Source: Hansschlegelia quercus (GTDB lineage Bacteria; Pseudomonadota; Alphaproteobacteria; Rhizobiales; Methylopilaceae). Taken from it: a DNA stretch of 64,000 nt. The stretch is taken from NCBI RefSeq assembly GCF_004310425.1, contig NZ_SIUB01000002.1, forward strand, positions 124,001 through 188,000. Reading direction: 5' to 3'. A program made the translations under genes and the position numbers. A model generated the notes under the pieces. The model ran no database searches, was not told the DNA's origin, and saw only the letters and a program-made list of their open reading frames with translations. Position 1 is the stretch's first letter. Each line of letters opens with the position of its first letter. This document shows, one piece after another, positions 8,499-15,981 of the stretch.

Positions 8499-9224
8499 TC
8501 AGTTCTGGCTGTCGTCGCCGAACAGCTGCTTGATCTTCGGCAGATACGGTTTCACCGCCTCGACGTTGCCCGGCAGCGGCTGGAAGCTCTCGAGCGCGGC
8601 GAACTGCTCGTCGAGATCCTTGAGAGCGCTCTTCTTCTCATCGTCGGAAAGCGCGGCGTCGCTTTCGATCTCGCCCTGAACCTTCTTCTTTTCCGCGCCG
8701 AGATCCGTCTCCCCGCCGTCGGGATCGCTCGCGCCGAAGGCGAGCAGCACCGACTGCGCGACGTCCGCCCACTCGGCGTACGTCGCAAACTCGTGCTTCT
8801 TGAGGATCGCCTCGATCTGCGCCTTCGATTCCGGCTTGTCGAGATAGCCGGCCAGGGCGCCGACCGGATCCTCCGCCTCGCCAACCTCCGCCTCGTCACT
8901 TTCGGGTTGGTTGTTGGGGTTCTGGTCCTTGGCCTGAGGGTTCGCCGCCTGCAGCTTTTCGCGCAGCGCCTCAAATTCCGGCCAGGCGACGATAAAATGC
9001 TCGACGAGCTTGGCGTTCAGCGGGATCTGCTTCGGCTCGACGTCGCCAGCGCCGTCCGGCTCGCCGGTCTGCGCGCCAGCGGGCGGGGTCTCGGAGGGCG
9101 CGGTCTGGGCAGAGGGCGTCTCGGCAGGTTTCTCCTGCGCTCCAGCGGGCGACACGAGAATCGCGGCCGCGGCGACGGAAGCGGCGAGCGCGAGACGCAG
9201 CGAGCAAAGCGAGGCGATGGGCAT
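8499..9224 (-). CDS. Secreted acidic protein of unknown function
   Basis: A 241-residue protein with a clear Sec signal peptide (basic start, hydrophobic stretch, AGAQ cleavage site near residue 29). A Pro/Glu/Thr-rich linker and a helical acidic domain follow, including FIVAWPEFEALREKL, ILKKHEFATYAEWADVAQSVLLAFG and a final YLPKIKQLFG. I do not recognise a named family. The repeated helical Lys/Glu pattern suggests a periplasmic helical bundle. Confidence 0.7.
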   Translation of the reverse strand: MPIASLCSLRLALAASVAAAAILVSPAGAQEKPAETPSAQTAPSETPPAGAQTGEPDGAGDVEPKQIPLNAKLVEHFIVAWPEFEALREKLQAANPQAKDQNPNNQPESDEAEVGEAEDPVGALAGYLDKPESKAQIEAILKKHEFATYAEWADVAQSVLLAFGASDPDGGETDLGAEKKKVQGEIESDAALSDDEKKSALKDLDEQFAALESFQPLPGNVEAVKPYLPKIKQLFGDDSQN

Positions 9225-9369
9225 GGACGTCCTCCGACAGACGGGCTACGCCGCGCGGCCCTTATCGACGAGGACGGTCCGATCGCTTGGCGGCGAACGC
9301 CCGACCCTCGCCCGGGTGTTGGGCGGTCCTGTAGATTCGCGACTATGGCCCCGGAAAACGGACACGACC

Positions 9370-9828
9370 ATGACGGAAAAGCCACGCCTCGCAGCAGAAC
9401 GCGCGCCGCGCATGACGCTTCTAGAGATGGAGGCGTTTCTGACGGCTGAATTCCCTCAGCTCGCGCGTGGCGGCGACGCCTTCGTCCTGGAGACCGTGGG
9501 TTATGGGACGGCACGGATGCGGCTGAACTTCGACGACCGCTATCTGCGTCCCGGCGGCACGCTTTCCGGCCCTTCGATGATGGCGCTCGCCGACGTCGCT
9601 CTCTACGTTGCGCTTCTCGGCGCGATCGGGCCTGTGCCGCTCGCCGTCACCACGAACCTGTCCATCAACTTCCTTCGCAAGCCGGAGCCGCGAGATCTGG
9701 TGGCCGACTGCCGATACATGAAGATCGGCCGCTCGCTGGCGGTGGGCGAGGCTGAGCTCCTGCAGGAGGGCCAATCGGAAAGCGTCGCGCATGTGGTCGC
9801 GACCTATTCGATCCCGCCGCGGGTCTGA
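9370..9828 (+). CDS. PaaI-family hotdog thioesterase
   Basis: 152 residues. The hotdog-fold signature is clear: RPGGTLSGPSMMALADVALYVALLGAIG, then LAVTTNLSINFLRKP and DLVADCRYMKIGRSLAVGEAEL. This matches acyl-CoA thioesterases of the PaaI group, which release CoA from phenylacetyl- or medium-chain acyl-CoA esters. ATG 9370 was chosen as start; a second ATG at 9412 precedes the conserved part. A much longer upstream frame runs antisense through the neighbouring secreted protein and is not believed. Confidence 0.8.
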   Translation: MTEKPRLAAERAPRMTLLEMEAFLTAEFPQLARGGDAFVLETVGYGTARMRLNFDDRYLRPGGTLSGPSMMALADVALYVALLGAIGPVPLAVTTNLSINFLRKPEPRDLVADCRYMKIGRSLAVGEAELLQEGQSESVAHVVATYSIPPRV

Positions 9829-9931
9829 GGAAGCAGCCATGAGCGAGCAAAATCAGCTGTTATCGACGAGGTAACAAGATACCCTTTTTATAAACTATTG
9901 TTTTCGCTTGTTTTTTGATTGGAACGCGCCG

Positions 9932-9960
9932 TTGATTTCCGGCCGCTCTTCGGCTATCAA
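9932..9960 (+). promoter_or_regulatory. Predicted sigma-70 promoter of rplM-rpsI
   Basis: TTGATT at 9932-9937 and TATCAA at 9955-9960 are separated by exactly 17 bp, 60 bp upstream of rplM, in an AT-rich gap. Expected transcription start is about 9967. Confidence 0.55.
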
Positions 9961-9970
9961 CCCCTCGTCG

Positions 9971-9990
9971 CGCAGGGCCTTAGCCCTGCG
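9971..9990 (+). promoter_or_regulatory. 5'-UTR hairpin in the rplM leader
   Basis: A perfect 8-bp stem (9971-9978 with 9983-9990) closed by a CTTA tetraloop sits at the very start of the predicted rplM mRNA and is followed by a T-rich stretch. Ribosomal protein operons often carry autoregulatory leader structures. L13 binding here is only inferred. Confidence 0.4.
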
Positions 9991-10019
9991 TCTACGTTTT
10001 CACCTGTCGAGGTTTTCTC

Positions 10020-10496
10020 ATGCGACCCCAGCCGGCCCGCTCTTTCGTGGCCAAACCGGCCGAAGTCGAGAAGAAGTGGATCGTGATCGACGCGAAGGGC
10101 CTCGTCGTAGGCCGTCTCGCATCGCTCATTGCGCTTCGTCTCCGCGGCAAGCACCTGCCCACCTTCACGCCTCATGTTGACAATGGCGACAACGTCATCG
10201 TCATCAACGCGGCTGAAGTCGCATTCACAGGCAAGAAGCGGGAAGACAAGTCCTACTTCTGGCACACCGGCTATCCGGGCGGCATCAAGGAGCGCAAGGC
10301 GCACCAGATCCTCGACGGCCGTTTCCCGGAGCGGGTAGTCGAGAAGGCGGTGGAGCGCATGCTCCCGCGTGGGCCGCTCGGCCGCAAGCAGCTCGGCAAT
10401 CTGCGTGTCTACGCTGGCGCCGAGCATCCTCACGAGGCGCAGCAGCCCACGTCGTTCGACGTCGGCGTCCTCAACCGCAAGAACGTCCGGAGCTGA
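10020..10496 (+). CDS. rplM: 50S ribosomal protein L13
   Basis: 158 residues. The conserved L13 core is complete: [52 protein letters not shown] and [30 protein letters not shown]. It is an early-assembling large-subunit protein. The rpsI start codon follows its stop by 2 bp, giving the universally paired rplM-rpsI operon. A promoter and leader hairpin lie just upstream. Confidence 0.98.
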   Translation: MRPQPARSFVAKPAEVEKKWIVIDAKGLVVGRLASLIALRLRGKHLPTFTPHVDNGDNVIVINAAEVAFTGKKREDKSYFWHTGYPGGIKERKAHQILDGRFPERVVEKAVERMLPRGPLGRKQLGNLRVYAGAEHPHEAQQPTSFDVGVLNRKNVRS

Positions 10497-10498
10497 TC

Positions 10499-10975
10499 AT
10501 GGCCGAGAACATCCAGTCCCTCGGCGATCTCGGCGGCGCTCTGAACGCTCAGCCGGAAGCCCCTAAGCATGTCAAGAAGGTCGACCAGTTCGGCCGCGCC
10601 TACGCCACCGGCAAGCGCAAGAACGCCGTCGCGCGCGTCTGGATCCGTCCGGGCTCGGGCAAGGTGCTCATCAACAAGCGCGAACTCGAGGTGTATTTCG
10701 CCCGTCCGGTGCTGCGCATGATCCTGCAGCAGCCGCTTGAGGTTGCGAACCGCAAGGGCTCGTACGACATCACCGTCACGGTGGCCGGCGGCGGGCTTTC
10801 GGGCCAGGCCGGCGCGGTGCGGCACGGTGTGTCGAAGGCGCTGACCTATTTCGAGCCGGAGCTGCGCGGCGTCCTCAAGAAGGGCGGCTTCCTCACCCGC
10901 GACAGCCGCGTGGTCGAGCGCAAGAAGTATGGCCGCGCTAAGGCGCGTCGCAGTTTCCAGTTCTCGAAGCGCTGA
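10499..10975 (+). CDS. rpsI: 30S ribosomal protein S9
   Basis: 158 residues, including the roughly 30-residue N-terminal extension usual in alphaproteobacteria. The S9 core reads [55 protein letters not shown] and the C-terminal [23 protein letters not shown], whose final Arg reaches the P-site tRNA. It ends about 35 bp before a strong terminator. Confidence 0.98.
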   Translation: MAENIQSLGDLGGALNAQPEAPKHVKKVDQFGRAYATGKRKNAVARVWIRPGSGKVLINKRELEVYFARPVLRMILQQPLEVANRKGSYDITVTVAGGGLSGQAGAVRHGVSKALTYFEPELRGVLKKGGFLTRDSRVVERKKYGRAKARRSFQFSKR

Positions 10976-11009
10976 CGCCCGAGCGGTTTCAGGTACTGCG
11001 TACGGACAA

Positions 11010-11035
11010 GGCGGGCCCCAGCGGCCCGCCTTTTT
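11010..11035 (+). terminator. Rho-independent terminator of rplM-rpsI
   Basis: A perfect 8-bp GC stem (11010-11017 with 11023-11030), 5-nt loop, then TTTTT. It lies 34 bp after the rpsI stop. Confidence 0.9.
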
Positions 11036-11090
11036 CGTTTTGGCCCATCTCCTCAGGGACCAGGCGTTACTCCGGACGCAGCAAAGCGCC

Positions 11091-11180
11091 GATCGGGATC
11101 GTCATCAGAACTCGGCGCTGCTATGGGAGCCTGATCCTTCACACGATCCCGGCTCTGCGCTGCGCTGCGACCGGGATGAC
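11091..11180. repeat. Intergenic palindromic repeat, family A copy 1
   Basis: The unit runs from GGATCGTCATC to CCGGGATGAC and contains the core ACGATCCCGGCTC. Copies with the same core and order are found at 17602, 20051 and 54194. It fills the gap between rpsI and the agmatinase gene. Confidence 0.75.
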
Positions 11181-11189
11181 GGATGAGTC

Positions 11190-12176
11190 ATGATCGTCAA
11201 AGACCCCCTTCACCCCCGCCCAGTCGACGACGCGCTCGATCCATCCCGGCGCTACGGCGAGTCGATCGAGTCAAACTACGCGGGCGCGCTCTCCTTCCTT
11301 CGCCGGCCGTATGCACGCTCGGCGGAGGGGTACGACGTCGCGGTCTGGGGCGTTCCGCTTGACACCTCCGTCTCGAACCGGCCGGGGACGCGGTTCGGGC
11401 CTCGGGCGATCCGCGAGGCGTCGACCGTGAATGTCGGCGACCCGTCTTACCCGTTCGGCTTCGACATCTTCGCGGACATGGCAGTGGCCGACACCGGCGA
11501 CTGCTCGCTCGACTATGGCCGGGTCGATCAGGCGCCGGCGGCGATCGAGGCGCAGGCCGCGACGCGGCTCGCGACGGGCGCGCATCTCGTCACGCTCGGC
11601 GGCGACCACTTTCTCACCTATCCCGTGCTGAAGGCGCTGGTCGCGCGGCTTGGGCGTCCCGTGGCGCTCGTGCAGTTCGACGCGCACCAGGACACATGGG
11701 ATGACGATGGCGGCCGGATCGACCACGGCACGATGATCACCCGCGCGGTCCGCGATGGGCTGATCATCCCAGAGCGCTCGATGCAGATCGGCATCCGCAC
11801 CAACGCGCCGCAGGATTACGGCATCTCGATCGTCGACGGGCTGCTTGCGCAGGAGATGGGACCGCTCGCGGTCTCCAGCCGCATCCTGGGCCATGTCGAG
11901 GACACGCCGGTCTATGTGAGCTTCGACATCGACTGCCTCGACCCGGCCTTCGCGCCGGGGACAGGCACGCCGGTGCCGGGCGGCGTCTCCTCGGCCTTCG
12001 CGATCTCGTGCCTCAGGCGACTTGGGCCACTCGACCTCAAGGGCTTCGACATCGTCGAGGTCTCGCCGCCTTACGATCACGCGCAGATCACCGCGCTCGC
12101 CGGCTGCTCGCTGGCGCAGATCTATCTCGGCCTGCTCGCGGAGCGGAAGCGGGCAGGCCGGAGCATCGCGCTTTGA
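11190..12176 (+). CDS. speB: Agmatinase / ureohydrolase family protein
   Basis: 328 residues with all binuclear manganese motifs of the arginase/agmatinase family: GGDHFLTYPV, then VQFDAHQDTWDD, and VSFDIDCLDPAFAPGTGTPVPGG. The N-terminal DVAVWGVPLDTSVSNRPGTRFGP is agmatinase-like. The likely reaction is agmatine to putrescine and urea, but guanidinobutyrase or related activities cannot be excluded without more context. The next gene starts within its stop codon. Confidence 0.85.
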   Translation: MIVKDPLHPRPVDDALDPSRRYGESIESNYAGALSFLRRPYARSAEGYDVAVWGVPLDTSVSNRPGTRFGPRAIREASTVNVGDPSYPFGFDIFADMAVADTGDCSLDYGRVDQAPAAIEAQAATRLATGAHLVTLGGDHFLTYPVLKALVARLGRPVALVQFDAHQDTWDDDGGRIDHGTMITRAVRDGLIIPERSMQIGIRTNAPQDYGISIVDGLLAQEMGPLAVSSRILGHVEDTPVYVSFDIDCLDPAFAPGTGTPVPGGVSSAFAISCLRRLGPLDLKGFDIVEVSPPYDHAQITALAGCSLAQIYLGLLAERKRAGRSIAL

Positions 12177-13033
12177 GGGCGCATGGCGCTCCGAGGCTCG
12201 CGGTCGCGCTCGTCTGCGCGCTCGGCCTCGCCGGCTGCGCAGGCGAAAAGCGCTGGATGAAGTCCGGCGCCGGACCGGCGGAGGCAAACGAGGACGAGAT
12301 GTCCTGCGCCGCCTTTTCCGAGGGCGGCAGCGGAATTGCTATCGGCGACACGGGGTTTGCCCCGCCGCGCGACCAGTTTGCCGACCGCTACGCCTGCCTC
12401 CGTTCGCGCGGCTACAAGCTTGTTACGCTGACGCCGGACGAGGCCGCAAAGCTGAAGTCGCTCGACGGGATCGCGCGCGAAACCTACTGGCGCGAGCTGC
12501 AGCAGAAACACGGCGTCGCGCCTAGGCGCGACGCTTCAGGCGGCTTCGGCGAGCTTGGCCGCCAGCGCGTCGCGCAGCGCTTGGACGTCGCCGTTCAGTC
12601 GCTTGAGTTCGCTGACCGACAACCTGGAAGAGCTCAGCAGCGACAGCGGCACGCAAGGCGCGCGCTCCTTGAGCGCCTGTCCTTTGCTCGTGAGCTTCAC
12701 GATGACCTGCCGCTCGTCCTCCTCGCTTCGCCGCCGCGCGACGTAGCCCGAAGCCTCCAGCCGCTTGAGCAGCGGGGTCAGCGTGCTCGACTCCAGCATC
12801 AGCCGATCCGCGATCGCCTTCACGGTCAGCCCATCCTCCTCCCAGAGCACGAGCAGCGCGAGATACTGAGGGTAAGTCAGGCCGAGCGTGTCGAGCGCCG
12901 GCTTATAGACGCGGTTGATCGCAATCGCGGTCGAATAGACGGCGTAGCAAAGTTGGTCCTGCAGGCGCAGGCTTGGCTGAGAGGCGGACATTGCGGCGCT
13001 CGCGATGTGTCTGACGATCTCACGACAAGATAA
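12173..13033 (+). CDS. Small lipoprotein whose stop codon is missing (possible frameshift or readthrough)
   Basis: A TTG start at 12173 overlaps the speB stop and gives a clear lipoprotein signal: a short basic head, LAVALVCALGLAGC with lipobox Cys24. A compact domain with three further Cys follows (DEMSCAAFSEG, DRYACLRSRGYKLVTLTPDEAAKL). This domain seems to end near 12520, where a 22-bp palindrome lies. The frame contains no stop there and continues to 13033 through sequence that is entirely antisense to ohrR and looks like shadow coding. The real product is probably about 115-125 residues, with the stop lost by mutation or by a sequence error. The function is unknown. Confidence 0.45.
   Translation: MRAHGAPRLAVALVCALGLAGCAGEKRWMKSGAGPAEANEDEMSCAAFSEGGSGIAIGDTGFAPPRDQFADRYACLRSRGYKLVTLTPDEAAKLKSLDGIARETYWRELQQKHGVAPRRDASGGFGELGRQRVAQRLDVAVQSLEFADRQPGRAQQRQRHARRALLERLSFARELHDDLPLVLLASPPRDVARSLQPLEQRGQRARLQHQPIRDRLHGQPILLPEHEQREILRVSQAERVERRLIDAVDRNRGRIDGVAKLVLQAQAWLRGGHCGARDVSDDLTTR
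12513..12534. terminator. 22-bp perfect palindrome between convergent genes
   Basis: A perfect 22-bp palindrome centred on CTAG lies between the end of the lipoprotein domain and the ohrR stop codon (12536). It can form an 11-bp stem less the loop on either strand and is best read as a bidirectional terminator. Confidence 0.5.
12536..12991 (-). CDS. ohrR: Organic hydroperoxide sensor-repressor OhrR (MarR family)
   Basis: The 151-residue MarR-type protein has the OhrR N-terminus, LRLQDQLCYAVYS, in which Cys15 corresponds to the peroxide-reactive cysteine. A second Cys at 113 would allow the two-Cys disulfide mechanism. The winged-helix part is GLTVKAIADRLMLESSTLTPLLKRLEASGYVARRRSEEDERQVIVKLT. 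Oxidation by organic peroxides releases it from DNA and derepresses ohr. It is divergent from ohr, and the gap between them contains two copies of a TATCGC palindrome. Confidence 0.93.
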   Translation of the reverse strand: MSASQPSLRLQDQLCYAVYSTAIAINRVYKPALDTLGLTYPQYLALLVLWEEDGLTVKAIADRLMLESSTLTPLLKRLEASGYVARRRSEEDERQVIVKLTSKGQALKERAPCVPLSLLSSSRLSVSELKRLNGDVQALRDALAAKLAEAA

Positions 13034-13037
13034 TCAC

Positions 13038-13047
13038 TATCGCAATA
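13038..13047. promoter_or_regulatory. Candidate OhrR operator 1 (ohrR-proximal)
   Basis: TATCGCAATA, a near copy of the palindrome TATCGCGATA found 68 bp away in the same divergent gap, lies 47 bp upstream of ohrR. The assignment to OhrR is inferred from position and duplication. Confidence 0.45.
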
Positions 13048-13105
13048 ATTAAATGCATGACGCCCATGCGCAGGCGGTGGTTCCTAAATAGGCCGCGCTA
13101 ATAAA

Positions 13106-13115
13106 TATCGCGATA
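13106..13115. promoter_or_regulatory. Candidate OhrR operator 2 (ohr-proximal)
   Basis: The perfect palindrome TATCGCGATA lies about 43 bp upstream of the ohr start codon, at a position suited to promoter occlusion. A second, imperfect copy lies near ohrR. Confidence 0.5.
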
Positions 13116-13157
13116 ACGAATAGTCGCGGTCATCGCGGCGAACCACAGGAGGCTCTC

Positions 13158-13580
13158 ATGAAGGTCCTTTACTCGACCGAAGCCGTCGCCACCGGCGGCC
13201 GCACCGGCTCCGCCGCCACGACCGACGGCAATCTCAAGGTTGATCTGGTGACCGCGAAGGAGCTCGGCGGCCCAGGCGGCGCGGGCACCAATCCCGAGCA
13301 GCTTTTCGCCGCCGGCTATTCCGCGTGTTTCCTCGGCGCGCTCAAATTCGTCGCCGGCCGCGAGAAGGTGAAGATCCCCGACAATACCACCGTCGCGGCT
13401 AAGGTCGGCATCGGCCAGCGTGACGACGGCCAGGGCTTCGGCCTCGACGTTTCGCTCACCGTGACGATCCCCGGCTTCGATCGGGAGCAGGCGCAAGACC
13501 TCGCCGCCAAGGCGCACGTGGTGTGCCCCTACTCGCACCTAGCGAAGGCCGGCCTAGACGTCGCCGTCGCGGTGGCCTGA
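13158..13580 (+). CDS. ohr: Organic hydroperoxide resistance protein Ohr (OsmC family)
   Basis: 140 residues. The two catalytic cysteines are present in their motifs: Cys57 in [13 protein letters not shown] and Cys123 in [12 protein letters not shown]. Ohr is a thiol-dependent peroxidase that reduces fatty-acid and peroxynitrite-type hydroperoxides. A strong Shine-Dalgarno (AGGAGG, about 13148) precedes the ATG. It is regulated by the divergent ohrR, probably through the TATCGC palindromes. Confidence 0.97.
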   Translation: MKVLYSTEAVATGGRTGSAATTDGNLKVDLVTAKELGGPGGAGTNPEQLFAAGYSACFLGALKFVAGREKVKIPDNTTVAAKVGIGQRDDGQGFGLDVSLTVTIPGFDREQAQDLAAKAHVVCPYSHLAKAGLDVAVAVA

Positions 13581-13590
13581 CGCACAGGCC
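13574..13590. terminator. Short hairpin between convergent stop codons
   Basis: A 6-bp stem (13574-13579 with 13585-13590) overlaps the ohr stop codon and abuts the stop of the convergent gene at 13591. It has no T-run. Confidence 0.4.
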
Positions 13591-14154
13591 CTAAGGCGGC
13601 GGAAGACGCCGAAGCTCGTCGGCCACATTGTAGGGCTTCGGGCGGCGGTTCTTCCGCTTGGGGATCGATCCGGTCGCCTCTGTCGCCCCGTCGCTTACGG
13701 GCGGCGGGGCCGCCGGAGCCTGCGCGACCGAGCCCTTCAGCTCGTCGAGGCGATTGTTCGCGGCGTTCAGGCTCTGCTTCATCATCTCGTTCTCGAGGGT
13801 GCGTCGCTCGATCTCAAGCCGATAGAGCGCTGTGCAGTCCATGCGCTGCGTGGGAGCGTCGAGAGAAATTGAGAACCGTCCGTAGACGCCTGTGTTTCTT
13901 TGCTTCGTCTGACCAGGCAGACCCTGCAAGACATAGAGGCCGCCATCATTCGGATTGTCGGAGCGGAAGGCTCCGACTTCGAGATGGCGAGCGCCGTCCA
14001 TTGTCGAGCGGCAGCTTGTGCCGTCAGCCGCCCGAAACTCGTCCTGTCCGTAGCTGGTGCTGGGCGTGGGAAGGTAGAACCCCTGCTGCGCCGCAGCAGG
14101 GCCGCCGAGAAGGCACACGAAAGCCATCGCCGGCATAACGCGGGTGCTGGTCAT
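13591..14154 (-). CDS. Secreted protein of unknown function with C-terminal basic tail
   Basis: From ATG 14154 the product is 187 residues. It has a signal peptide (VMPAMAFVCLLGGPAAAQ), a Gly/Asn-rich beta-like domain with two Cys (TSCRSTMDG, MDCTALYR), a helical segment (LYRLEIERRTLENEMMKQSLNAANNRLDEL) and a Pro-rich, basic tail (SIPKRKNRRPKP). I do not recognise the family. Its start overlaps the stop of the upstream gene by the ATGA pattern, so it is the third gene of an operon of small exported proteins. Confidence 0.65.
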   Translation of the reverse strand: MTSTRVMPAMAFVCLLGGPAAAQQGFYLPTPSTSYGQDEFRAADGTSCRSTMDGARHLEVGAFRSDNPNDGGLYVLQGLPGQTKQRNTGVYGRFSISLDAPTQRMDCTALYRLEIERRTLENEMMKQSLNAANNRLDELKGSVAQAPAAPPPVSDGATEATGSIPKRKNRRPKPYNVADELRRLPPP

Positions 14155-14579
14155 GCGCTGAACCGCTTCACTGTGACGTTCGCGCATACGCGCGTTGTGA
14201 TCGTGGTCGCCCTGGCGCGCAGAGCGTCCCGAGGCGCAACGCTCTTGGTGCAGATCCTCAGCCGCTGCATCGGCTTGCCGTTGAGATCTACGAGCACGGT
14301 GATCGAGCGTTCGGACGCATCGAGGCTCTGGGGATCTCTCGGGGGGAGAACGAAGCGCTCGGGCGTGGCTACGGCGAGACGCGACGGGGTCCAGTCTTCA
14401 AAGTTGAAGATCTCGACTGCAAAGGTCGAGGCGTCGCGCGGATCGCTTACGGCCTGAAGTCGGACGAAAGCGCGGTCCCCGAGCGTCATGACCGTCTGGT
14501 CGCCCGGGAAAATGGCGTGGGCGGCTGCTGCCGCTGGCAGGCACAACAGGGCAAAGGCGCAGATGCCGGCCTTGGTCAT
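14151..14579 (-). CDS. Secreted beta-rich protein, weakly like a fimbrial chaperone N-domain
   Basis: 142 residues from ATG 14579. A signal peptide ending in AAAAHA precedes a domain with the pattern of a PapD-type immunoglobulin fold: strand FVRLQAVSD, Pro-rich RFVLPPRDPQSLDASERSITVLVDL, then LRICTKSVAPRD, where chaperones have their conserved edge. Only one domain is present, and the usual subunit-anchoring Arg/Lys pair is not certain. Its start overlaps the upstream stop (TGATG). The chaperone reading is tentative. Confidence 0.5.
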   Translation of the reverse strand: MTKAGICAFALLCLPAAAAAHAIFPGDQTVMTLGDRAFVRLQAVSDPRDASTFAVEIFNFEDWTPSRLAVATPERFVLPPRDPQSLDASERSITVLVDLNGKPMQRLRICTKSVAPRDALRARATTITTRVCANVTVKRFSA

Positions 14580-15037
14580 CATGGGACGGTGCATGTGACG
14601 GTCACTTCGGCGGCGTAGTTACCCGCTCGGTAGGGCGTGCTCGCGGTTGCTCCGAGCGAGACGATGAGCTGAGACGTGCCCAGCCCGCTCAACGATGTGG
14701 TGACGCCGTTGCCGAGGATCGACAGCACGCCGAGGTTGACGCCCGTTGTCTGGGCGCTGACGGTGAAGGTCGTCGGAGGCGAGCCGGCCGGTCCGCTCAC
14801 CCAGTCCGTCGGCTTCGTCACGGATAGGGTGGCCGGCGCAGTGTTGATGGCGGAAATCGTGGCCGGAGTGGCCGTCGCCCAAGATTTCAGATCACTGTTG
14901 AGCGCGAGCGTCCCATCGACCGGCGCGATGAGGGCACACGCGGAGAGTGCGGTTCCTCTGAAGGTCAGAGTTTCGGCATGCGCGGCGGAGATCGTTGAAA
15001 TCAGAGTGATTGCAAGCAGTGAGGGCGGGGCTTTCAT
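14579..15037 (-). CDS. Secreted pilin-like or SCPU-like beta protein
   Basis: First gene of a three-gene operon, 152 residues. It has a signal peptide (LLAITLISTISAAHA) and a Thr/Ser/Gly-rich beta domain with only a few Cys (SACALIAPV near the N-terminus, VTVTCTVP at the end), as in spore-coat-U/fimbrial subunit proteins where the two Cys pair. It ends in the alternating strand YAAEVTVTCTVP. A structural surface role is inferred. ATG 15037 was chosen because the preceding residues do not resemble a signal. Confidence 0.55.
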   Translation of the reverse strand: MKAPPSLLAITLISTISAAHAETLTFRGTALSACALIAPVDGTLALNSDLKSWATATPATISAINTAPATLSVTKPTDWVSGPAGSPPTTFTVSAQTTGVNLGVLSILGNGVTTSLSGLGTSQLIVSLGATASTPYRAGNYAAEVTVTCTVP

Positions 15038-15126
15038 GACGTCGCTCGGGCCGCGCGGCGCACGATGCGCTACGTCGTAATGCAACCCTTGCGCGATATT
15101 CTTACGAGATCATTAACCACGATCCG

Positions 15127-15981
15127 TCACAGGACGAGTTCGGCGTCCAGCCCGAGATCCAGATTGGGCGCCGAGTGCGTGATCCGGCCCACTGAAATCA
15201 GATCAACGCCGGTCTCCGCTATCCCGGCCACCGTCTCGAGCGAGACGTTGCCGGACGCCTCGGCAATCATCCGGCCGCCAATTCGCCTCACCGCCTCGGA
15301 AAGCGTTGCGGGATCCATGTTGTCGAGCAGCACGACGTCGGCGCCTTCCGCGATCACCCGGTCGAGTTGATCGAGGTCGTCGACCTCAATCTCGATCTTG
15401 ACGAGATGCCCGGCAGCGGCCTTGGCAGCCTTGAGCGCCTGTTCCACGCCGCCGGCGACTGCGATGTGGTTGTCCTTGATGAGGATCGCGTCATCGAGCC
15501 CGAAGCGGTGGTTCGAGCCGCCGCCGCAGCGAACGGCGTATTTCTGGAACACCCGCAGCCCAGGCAACGTCTTCCGCGTGCAGCAGATTTTCGCCTTGGT
15601 GTGGGCGATGAGATCGGCGTAGGTCGCGGTCGCCGTCGCAACCCCTGAGAGATGCCCGAGGAAGTTGAGCGCGGTCCGCTCCGCCGTCAGCACCGCCCGG
15701 GCAGGACCCTCGATGCGGGCGATGACGTCACCGGGCAAGATGGCGTCTGCGTCGGCCTTTTCGCTCTTGAACAGGATCTGCGGGTCCAGCGCGCCAAAGG
15801 CCGCTTGCGCGAGTTGAAGGCCGGCAAGCCTTCCGAACTGGCGCGAGACGATCGCGACGTTGGCGCGGGCTGCAGCCGGGACGGTCGCCGCGCTCGTCAA
15901 ATCGCCCGCGCGCCCGAGATCTTCGGCGAGCGCCGCCTCGACTGCGCGGCGAACCGAGATCGGATCCAGCGGAGCGATCAC
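15127..15981 (-). CDS. nadC: Quinolinate phosphoribosyltransferase (carboxylating)
   Basis: 284 residues, the usual length. Typical segments are [75 protein letters not shown] and [11 protein letters not shown]. It converts quinolinate and PRPP to nicotinate mononucleotide, the third step of de novo NAD synthesis. Its start overlaps the nadB stop by 4 bp, so the two are translationally coupled. Confidence 0.97.
   Translation of the reverse strand: MIAPLDPISVRRAVEAALAEDLGRAGDLTSAATVPAAARANVAIVSRQFGRLAGLQLAQAAFGALDPQILFKSEKADADAILPGDVIARIEGPARAVLTAERTALNFLGHLSGVATATATYADLIAHTKAKICCTRKTLPGLRVFQKYAVRCGGGSNHRFGLDDAILIKDNHIAVAGGVEQALKAAKAAAGHLVKIEIEVDDLDQLDRVIAEGADVVLLDNMDPATLSEAVRRIGGRMIAEASGNVSLETVAGIAETGVDLISVGRITHSAPNLDLGLDAELVL

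Noticed and set aside
9840-9875. 11-codon frame before rplM as a leader peptide
   Set aside because: No ribosome-binding site, no run of regulatory codons, and it ends well before the predicted promoter.
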